Positions 21,209-32,924 of a stretch of 64,000 bases of DNA are shown one piece after another (the stretch's first letter is position 1; every line of letters begins with the position of its first letter). Location of the stretch: assembly GCA_028551475.1 (NCBI GenBank), contig CM052356.1, forward strand, positions 30,469,884-30,533,883, written 5' to 3'. The stretch is from Casuarina equisetifolia (lineage: Eukaryota > Streptophyta > Magnoliopsida > Fagales > Casuarinaceae). The position numbers and the translations under genes were made by a program. Below the pieces are notes generated by a model. It was not told where the DNA came from and searched no databases. It was given only the letters and a program-made list of their open reading frames with translations.

Positions 21209-23219
21209 GCAATGTGGAGGATAGTTTGGCTGAAAACTATAAAGCAAGTGCTTCTTGGGAGGCAACCCAAGTACTTTATGTCATTTAGTTAGAAATATTT
21301 TGTTAGCAGTTTGGTTAGAAGGCTGTCACCATATGCTTATCACAGCTCCATTTTGACAACCTGCAATCAGGGGAGTTTTCCTTACTATTGCTTCATTTTC
21401 TTTTATCATTGAGGAGAATGCTTCATTTAAGTTTGAGGGTGCTGCTGTTATTGTTGGAAGTGTGCTATTTTGTTGGGTTGTGTTGGAGGTTGTGTGTTGT
21501 GGAAGTTGTGGTTGTATTGTAAGCATATTGGAAGTGTATTGGAAGTGTTTTTTGTTTTGTTGGAAATGTTGTGATGTTATGTTAAAATTTTCTGTTTTGT
21601 GTTAAATGTTTTGTTAGGAAGTCTATTTTTGTGTAAAATCTTTTTCTTGTGTTAGACCATGATTTCTATGATTGAATTCTTTATTGTGCATTTTTGGCGA
21701 TTCTTAGGGAGATGTAGATTTTGTTCAAACTTGCAATTGTGGTATGATGTAAGTGTGATTCTGATTATGTTGATTCACTTATTGAGCACTAAAAGTCTGC
21801 ATTTTCTTAAAATTGTGTGTATCTCTAGAGAACATTCATGTGAAGTATGTGATTTCTTGGATCTCACCTGGATCTTAGAATTTGCTTGATTTTCTCTTGA
21901 GGCGAAATCCTAAGTTGCATCTGACTAAGAAAATGATTTAGGCCATCTTTGGATCGATTGAGCTTTTGAAGCTAACCTTGTTTACTTATCCCCAGTTACC
22001 CCGTTGAGCCTTGTCTTATCCTGATTTTGTTAAATGACACCTGCACATATATCCCTTAGCCTTTTGATCAATGTGTCTTATTGTCCTATTCCTATGAACA
22101 TATTGACTTCTGGTGTGTACAAGTTGATTTGAGCATGAGAGAAGTCAAGGAGAAGGATATGGTATGGGAAGCAATTGATTGGAATGATTATGTGTGACAC
22201 AATTTGTTGTTTTTGTAAATGTTTATGCAAATGCAAATAAAAAAATGAAAAAAAAAAGAAGAAAAAAAAAAGAAACATTTGCTTTAGGATTCAAGCCACA
22301 TAGTTCTCTAAAGGATATCTTTGAGCATTATTGTTGAATATCATTGATAAGAGAGGATTGAGGTGGCTATACGTATAAGTGTTTTTATTTTTGCTTTATT
22401 CTTGCACACATGATTGTGGCTTTCTGTTAGTGTCAAAACATTATTGGACAAAAAAGAATGAGATTAAGTGGTGGTGAAAAGATCATCTTCATGGAGTAAA
22501 AAGATAGCAAGGGGCTAAATTTTTGATAAGATCCTAGAAAGTAATGTGTTCATGGGTTATTTGAGCTTAAATGACTTCCACCTTATCTTTAACCCAGCCT
22601 TACATCACAAGCTTATGAAAGTCCTATTGATTCTTAGTTAGATTGACTTACATTAGTGGAGAGAGGAATGAAAAGCAAACCTATGAGGTTTGGTTAAGGA
22701 TTTTGAGAGGTTGCATATTAATGTGAATCTATTTGGAGTACATGCAATTGAGACAAAATGTGGACTTACACACACACACACACGTGGTTAACATAGTTAA
22801 GAGTTTATCTTACCTTATAAACCAATTGCAATGTTTGGATGAAAGTTATGTTTTTCTTTGAATTGTTAAGTTGAGCAATTATGGGTGAATATCATGGAAG
22901 GATTGGTTGTATGTGTTGTTTTGTTCTTTTGCTCGAGGACGAGCAAAATTTTAAGTTTATGGGTGTAGTTGTATATTTAGGAATATCATGGAGTGATTAA
23001 TGGTGTTGTTAGAATATGTTGTTTAGTGCTTTTTGTGTGTAATTTCTTGTGCTTTTTGTGAGTAAAATTTTTTTATGTTGTCATAATATGTTATTTAGGG
23101 CTTGTTTAATATTTTTTGTGAAAAACTTGTTTTTGTTTGGTGTTGTCATAATGTATTGTCATAATGTGTTGTTTAGAGCTTTTGCTTGAGGACGAGCAAA
23201 ATGTTAAATTTGGGGGTAT
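21209..23219 (+). other. Non-coding internal region of the Athila-like element
   Basis: It holds the GGGAGGCAACCCAAG motif just after the ORF, T/G-rich simple stretches (TGTTGTG and TGTTTTG repeats, 21420-21610), an A-rich run at 22238-22273 and an (AC)n run at about 22770-22783. Two GAGGACGAGCAAAAT motifs near the end are typical of the region before the polypurine tract in Athila/Tat elements. A partial internal duplication of TTGTTTAG-containing sequence lies at 23010-23190. Confidence 0.65.
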
Positions 23220-24906
23220 TGATAACTCTATTTTATATAGAGTTATTGTTATTATTTTAGGTAATTATAATTTAATATTTGTTAAATTATAGTTATATTT
23301 GTTGGTATTTAATTACATTTTGTTATTTTATGCAGCAATTCCAAAATAAAAGAAAAAGAAGAAAAAGAAGTAGAAAATCATGAAAAAAGAATAGAAAAGA
23401 AAACAAGCAAAGGTATGCATGTGGAACCAACGTGAGGAAAAAGAAATGCTTTTGCATTTTTGTCAAGGGCCATTTATCGGGACTGTGGAGCGTAGACCAA
23501 GGGGGGAGACTGGGAGAAAGAGACGGAGGCCGAAAGAGGAGAGACGAGGAGCAGAACGAAGGCCGAAGGGAAAACAGACCGGAGAGAGAGAGGATCGAGC
23601 AGTGACCGGAGAGTGGGAACTCGCCAGGACTTGGCCCCGCACGACTGCGTGGGTCCAGCAGAGACTGCGGCGGTCGTGCGACAGCCGACCGCCGGTGTCT
23701 CTTCCGGCGAAAACCCATCTCCGGCGTTGAAAGAGCATTTTTCGGTCATCTTTGGGCGATTTTCAGTGTGGAGAAAGCAGATCTGTCCTCACTAGGCAAT
23801 TTTCGGCATTTCTGTACTAGTTTCGCGACGATTACGGTGGTTTCTGGCGAAGAACGGAGAACGCCATCCGAGTCTATTCCGCTAGATCTACGCGTTTCTG
23901 TGGCAGATTTGCACGATATTTTGGCAGATCTAAAACCTAGGCATCCCGATCTACATTTCTGGAAGTTTCTATGAAGACCGGCAGCGGACGGCAGTGGCGG
24001 CGGACGACGGCGCGTGGTAGCGCGTGATGGCGCGTGTCAGCTTGTTTTCTTCCCGTTTTCCAAACAGCTTCATTTCCTCCCCCTGATGTGCAGATTTATG
24101 CACTATATTTTGTGATTTGAAGACATTTGGTGACAGCTTTAATGTTTTTAATTTACAGAATATTTTGTCCATGTCTTTGCACTGATTTCTATTGTGTAAA
24201 TATGTTGTTTTAATTTATTGTGTTAGAGCTACGATGTAACTTAATTATGACGTATGAATGTTATGATTATTTATGTTTTGTGAGATATTTTATGAATGTG
24301 AAGTTTCATATTTTATGAATGTGAAGTTTCATATTACTAATCTTAATATATTTAAGTGATTAACTACTACTTAAATGATATGATTTGCATGTTTGAGACT
24401 GACAGGAGATAGCATGCAGTTGCTTCATGTAATATGCAACTATAGATTAATATGCATAGACATATACCATATGATTTGTATGGCTTTAGGTATAAACTGG
24501 AATATTCACATATCTTAATGCACTTAGTTTACTTAATTCATATGCAGACTCACAGTGAATTAATGAGCTGAGTAGGTTCGTTATACCTAGACATAAAATA
24601 GTGAATAAATTAGGAGATTCCGCCATCACATGAATAGAATAAATCTTGCTAGCATGGATGATTGACATTTGTATCGGTAATTAGGTGAAATCGGATGCTC
24701 TAGCATCTTTGTTTAACTAAGTTTAGGTTAAATTAAGTTAGTTAATCCATGTTTTATTATCTTGATTTGCTAGATAAGCTTTAGGAACTATTCACCGTTA
24801 GTAATTAATTAGTTTAGTAAAAACCAGTCTTCGTGGGACGATACTCATACTTATCATTATATTACTTGTTCGACATGTACACTTGCATGTAAAATTTCAC
24901 CGAACA
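23220..24906 (+). repeat. 3' LTR of the Athila-like element, long variant of LTR-B
   Basis: 1687 bp from TGATAACTCTATTTTATATAG to TTTCACCGAACA. Its start and last ~700 bp match the solo LTR-B copies, so this element belongs to, or is mobilised with, that family. It is longer because it carries a markedly GC-rich segment (about 23480-24060) that the solo copies lack. Frames across this segment are open on both strands because of base composition, not coding. Confidence 0.8.
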
Positions 24907-25430
24907 ATGACTCTTGCTAAAGGCACATGTTGTACAAGGGGATAATGGGGGGGTAGTTGTACTTTATTAATGATGACTTAAAAAATGAAAGAAGGATTGT
25001 AGAAGATGGATGACAGAGACAATGACACCACAAAGTGAGATTATTGGGGCTAGAGACCACAAAAGCACGAGGTGAGGAGGAGATTTCAGTTAGGGCCACA
25101 CAATAAAAACCACGATCAAGTGCTCTGTGGAAGAGGACCTATCTAGTATGGGAAGATATAGCCTAAAAATGAGTAGAGGAAAATAAGAAGTAACAGTGGT
25201 TATTAGACAAAAAATTAGAGATAGAAAGTAGATTTTTAGTAATGGATGGAATGACAAGAACATTGAATAAAGTGAAAGAAGAGATGTGAATAGTACCTGT
25301 ATGAGTAATAATGAGAGAAACACTGTCACCCACGGTGAGTTGTTGAATGTTAGTGTAGGGGGCTACATGGGAGAGACCAACAGTGGAGTCAGTGACATGA
25401 TGAGAGGCACCCAAATTAGGGAGCCGAGAG
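24907..25430 (-). pseudogene. Copia-2 protease and pre-integrase remnant
   Basis: The minus strand reads NLGASHHVTDSTVGLSHVA (protease region near 25360-25420). The expected Asp-Ser/Thr-Gly active site is changed to Asn-Leu-Gly. It continues with LVIPSITKNLLSISNFLSNN (about 25200-25270), then a GAG-pre-integrase stretch with LCHPSS near 25030-25050. It joins the integrase at 20029 once the Athila-like insertion is removed. Confidence 0.8.
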
Positions 25431-26700
25431 GCGATGTTAAGGGTAGAAGGTGGGGGATTGGGAGGACCATAGTGAGCAACAGGGGGAGGAAGGGCAGAAA
25501 AGTAAGTTGAAAAGTAGGATTAGGTGTGATGAGGTGCATGATAGCTATAGTGGGCATGCGGAGAGGGGAAAAGATTCAACGAGGTAGGGTGCATGATAGT
25601 TATGGTAAGCTGGCAAAAGGGTTGGGGATCCAGTGGGGTAGGGTGCAGAGTAGTTGAGATGTGCATGCAGGGAGGGATGGGTTTGGGTCGGGTTGAAGTA
25701 TGGGTTAAACCGCTCATGGCAATTTGACACATGGTGCTTAACCTGACGATAGAGCCCAAAAAAAGGCCCATTACAATGTCAACCCTGATTTTTATTTCGA
25801 GTAGGCCATGACTAGGCTTGAGGGGTGGGGAGAAGCCCGTCATGGGCGAGCTAGGAGGAATGAGGTTGGGCCGAGAGAGTGGGCTGAGATTGTGGGGCAG
25901 GTCAGGCTAGGAGGAGCGGGTTAGGTGTTGGGTGGCCTTGGAAGGTGCCTAGGTATGACATAAACACCGCTGGTGTGACAGTAGAGACTATGCAATTGCT
26001 TAGGTAACCTTTTTAGGCAAGAATCTGCTTGTACAACACCTCATGGCTGAGTGGGGCAAACTAGTACTGGACTGACATTGACATGGTGAGGGTGTTGTAG
26101 TCCTCCTTGGGGCTATGAAAGAGCAGCTCGGCATACTAATTGTAGTCGATCTTGACTCTGATGGCGGTAAGTTGATTAAGTAACCCTTTAACCTCATGAA
26201 GCAACTTAGTAATAGATCGAGAACCTTTAGTGATGGTGTGGAGTTGGAGGCGGAGGGAAGAGACTCAAGCGAAGGATTGCGTGGTGTAAGATTTCTTAAA
26301 AAAATCCCATGCTGTGGTAGAGAACTAGTGGTCGGAGCTGGGTGACCACCAAGTTGGTAGAAGTGGCTAGAATCCAACTTAATGCAGTGTAGTCATAAAT
26401 TAACCAGGCTATGTAGGTTGGGTATGGGATGGAGACATTAGTGAGGTTATGAACAATGAAGGGAGGGGTGGGTTCGGTGCCTTCTAAGATGGAGAGAAGC
26501 TAGTGGGAGATAAGGAAAGGGAGAAGGCGTGTGTGCTAGACCATGAAATTTAACTTGTCAAACCACTCTTGGAAGGATGGAGAAGGGGCGAGGGGCATAG
26601 AAGAAGAAGAGGGTGGCGCCATCGGCATGGTTAGGGTCAAAAAAGGGTTGTGGGGATTGGAGGTTGTGGAAGTTAAGGAAGACATATTGGAGGAGATTAA
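25431..26700 (-). pseudogene. Copia-2 gag remnant
   Basis: On the minus strand a Ser/Thr/Pro-rich N-terminus starts just after the PBS (near 26690), with FQEWFDKLNFMV near 26540-26575. Further frames carry a retrotransposon Gag-like region and a Pro/His-rich tail (25540-25840). Frames are broken in several places. Assignment rests mainly on position between the 5' LTR/PBS and protease. Confidence 0.65.
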
Positions 26701-26735
26701 GGGATCAGAGTGTGAGCTTGAGGCTTTTGATACCA

Positions 26736-27040
26736 TGAAAGAAGATGGAATTTATGAATTTGGTTATTAGAATTAAAAATCCAACAAAAAGGAAGAAGAA
26801 TAGAAACCTTAATACTGTGTGTGTGATTTGATTTCTTGGAGAATTTTCTTTACATAGTGAATTACAATATATATCTATACACTATTTATAGAATAAACAT
26901 TTACAAAATCCAATTAAACAATTTTGGAAAGAAATTGGTTGATGAAGCTAGAAAGAAATTTGGATGAACTCGACGAACACAATTGCATGGCTGAGGTGTT
27001 AATGTGGTAAGTCCACATGGTGCTAACATGTTCTTTAACA
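26736..27040 (-). repeat. Copia-2 5' LTR
   Basis: 305 bp. On the minus strand it starts TGTTAAAGAACATG and ends CATCTTCTTTCA, followed at once by the PBS-like TGGTATCAAAAGCC. It pairs with 14590-17477. Confidence 0.85.
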
Positions 27041-27045
27041 CACAT

Positions 27046-27640
27046 CATTTACTTCAATTAGATGTGGCTTTCGGAAATCATCCCAAAGTAAGCTACCCTT
27101 CCATAACAAAGAAACTCCTTAACCTTCAAGAAAAAATTCTACAAGCTTCTTAATTGATCCAGTTTTTTGCTAAATTTTTTCTAAGTGGGGTCATGGTGCA
27201 CTTCATTACTTTCATTGTTTCAACCACACTTACCAACCTAATAATGCTACTTAAGCCTTGGCCACTTTTAGGTTGTTGAGCTTGTTGAAAATGAATAGCT
27301 ACTAGATAAAAAGGCTACGACACATGTAACCAATGATGGTGAACAACTCTTCTTTGTACTTCCTTATACTAGCACCTCTTTAAATCTTGTTGGAAATGGT
27401 GATAACATGCCCATCTCCCATTTTGGAAATAGTTCTATTTATGGGGTTTCTTATTCACTTTCCGTAATTTAGTGTTTGTTTGCTTCTAATATTCAGAGGA
27501 ACTTTTTGTTAGTTTATGGCTTTACATCTAATTCGCTCCTTTTTTTTTATGGTTTAAAAAAGGTAGATCCACATAATTTATTAAAAGCTAAGGGGTAGGC
27601 ATAAATTGTACATGTACATGTCCATGTCCTTATCAAAGGG
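27046..27640 (+). pseudogene. Copia-1 gag end and protease remnant
   Basis: The + strand reads HVTNDGEQLFFVLP near 27320-27360, then LVGNGDNMPISHFGNSSIYG near 27385-27440 and HNLLKAKG near 27570. These are the copia protease-region landmarks. Stops and frameshifts are frequent. It continues the gag remnant that ends at 14589. Confidence 0.7.
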
Positions 27641-27737
27641 GATAAAAGTAATGCAAACATTTTAATGGGCTTAATTGGTAAGCTTTAATACGATAGGAAT
27701 ATAATCAAGCTAAAATGGCCCATTTCATTTTGATTTC

Positions 27738-28960
27738 TTTTTTTTTGGTCAAATGGACTAAGTCCTTTTCAATCATATTGATGACATAGGCTGACATGAA
27801 TGTCATATCCATGCAATGATACAAGGAACAAGGCATGAGACCTAACTCTATATCTTATATACCCAACAAGCGGGTGTAGTTCATCTATGAAATCTACCAA
27901 TAAGTTACTAGCACAATTGCATAGTCTATTTAATAATCTAGAACAATATATCATTGAAATATTTAAAAAACTCTTAAAACAACATATAACTTCTTTGGTT
28001 AAGGGGTCCTATAGTACTTCAAGCTTAGTTGATCTTTCCATGATATTTGACGACAACGTCGTGGTAAAGAACCAATAATAGAGAAAACTTGCTATCCAGG
28101 TATATCATGCCCAACATTTGCTAAGCCATTTGCCAAAAAATTAGCTTCATGAAGAACATAGGAAAGCTATGTTACTTGACCAAGGTAGGTAAAGCATTGG
28201 CATGTGGCATACCCTTGCTTTCATGGAATAACAAATAAGCCTCCTAGGTAACTGTGCATGAATTTTGAATCAACTTTAATCTTTGTCATTACTAATCCTT
28301 TCTAATGGCATAGTTTTAGTCCTTTTAGCAATGCAAACACTATCACCTTTGCCTATGTTAATTGCATATGCTAGTAATACTAAGCCCTAATAGTCCCAAA
28401 CTACTCCTTATTAACATATGCTGGTAATACTAAGCCCTGATAGTCCTAAACTACTCCTTATTAACATATGCTAGTAATACTAAGCCCTGATAGTCCTAAA
28501 CTACTCCTCCACTTGCATAAAAACCATAAAGGTAGCAATCATTAGTGTTTAACTTTAATGCACTTGAAGGGGGGAACTACCAATGAATCATCCATCCTAG
28601 GACAATAAGGGGAATAGAAATAAGGATATGCATAACTTGTAAATGTAAGCAATCTAACAGGGAAGGAAATGTGTTGTCTTTGTGCTTTGTCACCAAAATC
28701 CAAACTTTTAATACCGCCTCTCTTATCAATGTAGGCAAGAAGAAATCCTTACCTCAAAAGACTATCATTCCTTTCTAGCATGTCCTAGTTGTTTGAATTT
28801 TGTTGTTGGTTTGACTATTTAGAATCTGAGTGTTCTTTTTTGTTACTAGTATCCATTGCATTATGTTTTTCTTCTTGCTCTACACATAGCTCCTCATGAT
28901 CCTTTGTGTCATCTTCTCCTATAATACCTGATCGATGATTTCTTTGAAAGAATTGAAATT
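27738..28960 (-). pseudogene. Antisense LINE 3' end with RNase H domain
   Basis: A T run at 27738-27749 would be the poly(A) tail on the minus strand. Minus-strand translation gives the C-terminal RNase H signature YVLHEANFLANGLANVGHD (about 28090-28165). The start of the domain reads YASGGVV-DYQGLVLLAY near 28475-28530. This RNase H type is found at the end of plant LINE ORF2. Frames are broken, and the right boundary is uncertain. Confidence 0.65.
28365..28508. repeat. 50-bp tandem repeat, about 2.9 copies, in LINE RNase H
   Basis: Copies begin at 28365, 28415 and 28465 with CATATGCT(A/G)GTAATAC and differ at only a few positions. The array lies in the sequence encoding the first strand of the RNase H fold, so it expanded after that LINE copy lost function. 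Confidence 0.92.
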
Positions 28961-29699
28961 GAGAATTCACTAGAATTTTTGAATTTCACAGACTTAGCTC
29001 AAGAACATGAAACCCTAACTTTGAAAAAAGGATAATTGATTTTGATAATCAAAACTATACAATCGATTCCCAGTTTATCAGAATCCTTAGAATACATAGG
29101 AAAGGAAAGAAAAAACCTAGTACAATTAAGTATAATTTACATATCTATCAATTGAATTGCGATTGTGATGAATCTTGAGAGAATTTGGGGTTTGTCCCAA
29201 CTTTGTTCTCAATGTGGTTGGTGCCTTCATTTGGTTGACTATTTTGAAGTTATGTTGAAGATATCAAATATTTATGCTTAAAATGGAAGTTCTTTGGTTA
29301 CTAGATTCCAACTAGGTGCATTTGGGAGAGATCGGAAGTTTTGGGGAGAAAGATGGTGCACCAGCATCTTATGGTGCAGAGCTAACATGGCTAGGGTTAG
29401 CCACCTATCCTCTTCCCATTGATGAGGTGGAGGCTGACATGGCCATGTTGACATGGTGATGCATTTCGTGATGTGTCCACATTACATGGCATGTTGATGT
29501 GGATTTTAGTAAAAAGACCATGACTTGGTGTAGCATCATCACTAGTTACAAGTAGCAAATGACTTAAATATGGTCTTGTAATTAGCCACCTAACTTTTTT
29601 GAAAGGTGTACAAGCTCACAAAAGATGATAGCCCAGACTTATCAACCTAAAAGAAGCTAATTTATTAGTTTTGTAGTATTCCTTAGACATAGTAGGAGC
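28961..29699. other. Unassigned transposon-type DNA
   Basis: No coding domain is recognised on either strand. Repeated CATGGC, GTTGACATGG and GATGTGGA phrases near 29420-29510 resemble LTR sequence, but no partner copy is found in the window. It is probably part of an incomplete element. Confidence 0.4.
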
Positions 29700-32026
29700 C
29701 ATTACAATATTTACTTCAGCTCGTTCTTCTAGACATGTCTATAATGTATCTTTCTTTTAAGTATCAAGTAGTTCTTCATTCCTTTCCTTATTATCAGATG
29801 CATCACAATCATCTCAACATATTGAAATTTGGCATCATTTTTTTAGAGATCATGTGTAGAAAAATGATATTACATTTGAGTTTATGTACTGATAAACAAT
29901 TGGCTGATATTTTTACCAAACCATTGGATAAAGAAAGATTTTATACTCTTCGAAGAGAGCTTGGCATGTCATTACTTGCACATATTTCTTGAATATGTTT
30001 TGTTCTACTCTGCTATATTGTATCCTTTTATTATTTTTCCACCCGAGCGCTTACTTTGAGGGGGAGCAATGTGCACCCGAATCTACTGATCCGGTTAGTA
30101 ATTTGCACTCATTCTTAGATCTTCTTTCAATTGTTTGTAACTTTACTTCTGTCATATATATTATTTTTGCTTATGACAAAAAATGGGAGAAAGAGAGCAT
30201 TTAGCACATGAATGAATGTTCCATTTTTGACTTATAGTGCAGAAAGTGAGATAACTCTCTAGCATCCTTAATGTATGTTTCTTGTATAATGTTTAGAAAA
30301 GTATATATCTCTTCATGATGGTTGCCATGATGAAAACATATTGCCATGATGAATGGAAAACATATTATTGACTAATATATACATCGGTTGTATAGTTGAA
30401 CATGAACATGCCGTATCTAGATTGCAAATCATGATGACATGTGCTATTATATGCCCAAACTTTGTAAATTTTGTCATCATTAAAAAATGAGAGATTGTTG
30501 GACAAAGGTATGTTTTGTTATGACAAACTATTAGCTGTATATAATATTTGTATAAATTTTTTTTATATGATTATGTGCAATATTGAACATCAAGAAAGTA
30601 AAAGGTGTGTAAATTATAATATTAATAAATGATATTATAAAGTAGCCAGGCTTCTACATTTCTTCACAAGTTAACTTCATTCAATATCTTGAGAAATATT
30701 TCATATGGAAAAAGAGCTAAAGGAATATTTGATTATTTGAAGAAAAATGATCCTTGGATTTATGTACTTATAGGTACATGAGAATCAAGAATCATACTAT
30801 CAAGGCCAAAATCAAAATCATAATAGTTGGTTTTACTTAGCTTGAAGCAAACTCAAGCAAGGTTATTTACTTAGTTGGTTCAAGCTCAAGTGAGGATTTT
30901 TCTTAATTGGATCAAGTCCATGGGAAGAAGCCCACAAGCCCAATCTACAAGCTAAGCCCATAAGCTCAGCCACAAGTTAAGCCTGTAAGCTCAGCCCATA
31001 AGACTCAACCTGTCTGATGTCTTAATTCGAAGCTATGATGCTGTTTCACTTAAGAGAAACCCTCTTAAGCCATCATGAGGACAAGAGCACTAACCTTAAA
31101 ATCACCAAGCTATCCTCTCGCCTCTCTCTGTCACTGATTCTCCAATGGGAAGAAATATGAAATGATGGTGTTGTTAAAACGGCTATAAAGATCATTAATT
31201 GTCATTTGCACTGTTATTTGATGGAGCTTTTATTAAGTCTTAACAAAAAAAAGTTGCAATGGGTATCTTAGGTTTAAACAGAAACCTTAGAAAGCTAGCA
31301 TGCTTTATATATTTTATAAAGAGATGTTCTTGGTAGTTATTTAAGAAGGATAAACAAGATTTTGTTGAAAAATTGAGAATACATTGAAGCTTGTGAAAGA
31401 TCATACACTTATGACATTCTTCATTGATTTGTAAAGGAAGTTTGAATCTTTGGTGATATTCTTACACATTAATATTCTTATAAATATTCACAGTTAGATT
31501 AAGTTGTTTATGTGCTAATTAAACTCTGATTATTATTTGCACAAAAACTCCTTTGTAAATCCAAAACCCTAACTTTGTGATAATTGAAGGTTTCGTGATT
31601 AGAGTTTGAATTGAGTTTGTATATCTTCAATTAGCTCCCTGATAAGCAATACTCCTCATAAATCTTACATGTTTAAGGACTTGTTAATGTACTAAGGTTG
31701 GTTCAACCTATCATTGTAACTGTGGACCATTTAGCTCTTTGAGGAGGAGTTGGAAAGTGTAAGAGAGGGTTTTCTCCTAGTTTTGAAGTAAAGTGGACTT
31801 TAATCGGTTGTATTAAAGGAGAAGAGGGTGGAAATAGGTGACAAGGGCTGAACCACCGTGTAAACTTATGTGCATCCTTCTTTGTGTTTATTTACTTTGT
31901 TGTTTGATTTTGATATCCTTTAATGTTTAGCTAAAGTGCATGAAAAGTGATTAAACCCACAAATAGGAAAAGAAACCGAGATAACCAATTCAACTCCCCC
32001 TTCTTGGTTAGCCATTAAACTTTACA
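29700..32026 (+). mobile_element. Sirevirus-like copia, 3' end with LTR
   Basis: The end of a copia RNase H domain is open at 29870-29992 (LCTDKQLADIFTKPLDKERF, then LRRELGMSLLAH). About 500 bp of non-coding DNA follows, with two polypurine-type tracts, GACAAAAAATGGGAGA near 30177 and CATTAAAAAATGAGAGA near 30478. An LTR begins TGTTGGAC at 30496. Multiple purine tracts before the LTR are a Sirevirus habit. The LTR ends near 32026 after a C-rich AACTCCCCCTTCTTGG region. The 5' part of the element is absent. Confidence 0.65.
30496..32026 (+). repeat. Sirevirus-like 3' LTR
   Basis: It begins TGTTGGAC directly after the purine tract and ends about TTTACA at 32026, roughly 1.5 kb. The end is assigned from the C-rich box common near such LTR ends and from the start of LTR-B sequence shortly after. 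No second copy is present in the window for comparison. Confidence 0.5.
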
Positions 32027-32089
32027 GAGGTGAGATAGCTTACCTTTATTTTATACAATTATTGATTTTGGTTTGATTTGTAGGAATTT

Positions 32090-32924
32090 TGCAAAGAACT
32101 CTTGAAGAGAAGACAACATGGTGATAACTTTCATATTTTTCATTCAAGATGTTTTGTTTAATTTCTATCATTATTTTAGTTTATTATTTCATTATGTTCT
32201 AATTTCTTTTGTTAGAGCGACAATGTAGCTTGACTATAATGATGTAAATTTTATAAGTTTCTATAATTTGTAAGATATTTTATTTTTCTGAGTTATATAT
32301 TATTATGCTTAATGTTTTTAGGTGATTAGTTATTATTTAAATGATTTGATTTGCATATTTGAAACTGAAAGGAAATGTTATGTAGTTGCTTCTTGTAATA
32401 TATAACCATGAATTAAATATAGATAGATATATATTATATTGTTTATGTGGCTTTTGGTGATAAGATGATTGAAAGATTTATTGTAAACTAAGAATGTTTA
32501 TAGATCATAATGCATTTTATTTATGTCAATTCACATAGAAATATAGTGAATTAATAAATGAGTTTATTATATCTAGACATATGATAGTAAATAAATTAAG
32601 AAGTTTTGTCATCACATAGGTATAATCATTTTTGTAGGCATAAACTATGAAAATTTATATCTAGTGAAATCGGATGTTCCAATATATTTCTCATATCAAT
32701 CTTTCTTAGATTTAATTTCATTTAGTCTTGAAATTTTTTTTTTAGAAATTTTGAATTTTAATTCATTATCAACATTCTTTTGATTTGCTAGACAAATTTT
32801 AGGATAATTTGTTATTAGTACTTAGTTAGTTTAGTAATTACCAATATCTATGGAACAATATTTTTTTTATCATTATATTACTTATTCAACATGTTCGCTT
32901 GAATTTAGGATTTTCACTGAACAA
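32090..32924 (+). mobile_element. LTR-B fragment, 5' truncated
   Basis: It matches the last two-thirds of the solo LTR-B copies: GAAGAGAAGACAA, TTCAAGATG, TTTTAGGTGATTAG, GATTTGCATATTTGA and CATTATATTACTTATTC, ending TTCACTGAACA. The first ~400 bp of the LTR are missing. Copia-1 RT resumes immediately after. Confidence 0.7.

Larger units (their letters stand above)
20030..24911 (+). mobile_element. Athila/Tat-like non-autonomous element lacking a 5' LTR
   Basis: The left end lies at the PBS region TGGTGTCGTTGCTGGGGA (20040-20057), a form of the TGGCGCCGTTGCC leader used by Athila/Tat elements. One long ORF follows (20165-21208), then the conserved post-pol motif CTTGGGAGGCAACCCAAG (21255-21272). 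Next come about 2 kb of non-coding DNA, two GAGGACGAGCAAAAT motifs (near 22934 and 23186), a purine tract TTTGGGGGTA and a 3' LTR (23220-24906). The possible target duplication is ATGAA (20030-20034) and ATGAC (24907-24911). No 5' LTR is found. It sits in copia-2 integrase. Confidence 0.8.
14590..27040 (-). mobile_element. Copia-2: minus-strand Ty1/copia element with nested insertions
   Basis: Its 5' LTR is on the right (26736-27040) and its 3' LTR on the left (14590-17477, split by a solo LTR). On the minus strand the 5' LTR is followed by a PBS-like TGGTATCAAAAGCC. Domains then run gag, protease, integrase, RT and RNase H from right to left, which is copia order. The flanks CTCAT (14585-14589) and CACAT (27041-27045) fit a 5-bp target duplication with one change. 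Removing it joins copia-1 gag to protease. All reading frames are broken. Confidence 0.85.

Noticed and set aside
23323..23795. Overlapping frames on both strands in a GC-rich stretch as a host gene
   Set aside because: They lie wholly inside an LTR. Openness in several frames at once reflects base composition, and no domain is recognised.
28365..28508. CRISPR-like array
   Set aside because: The units are directly adjacent without spacers. It is an ordinary tandem repeat in plant DNA.
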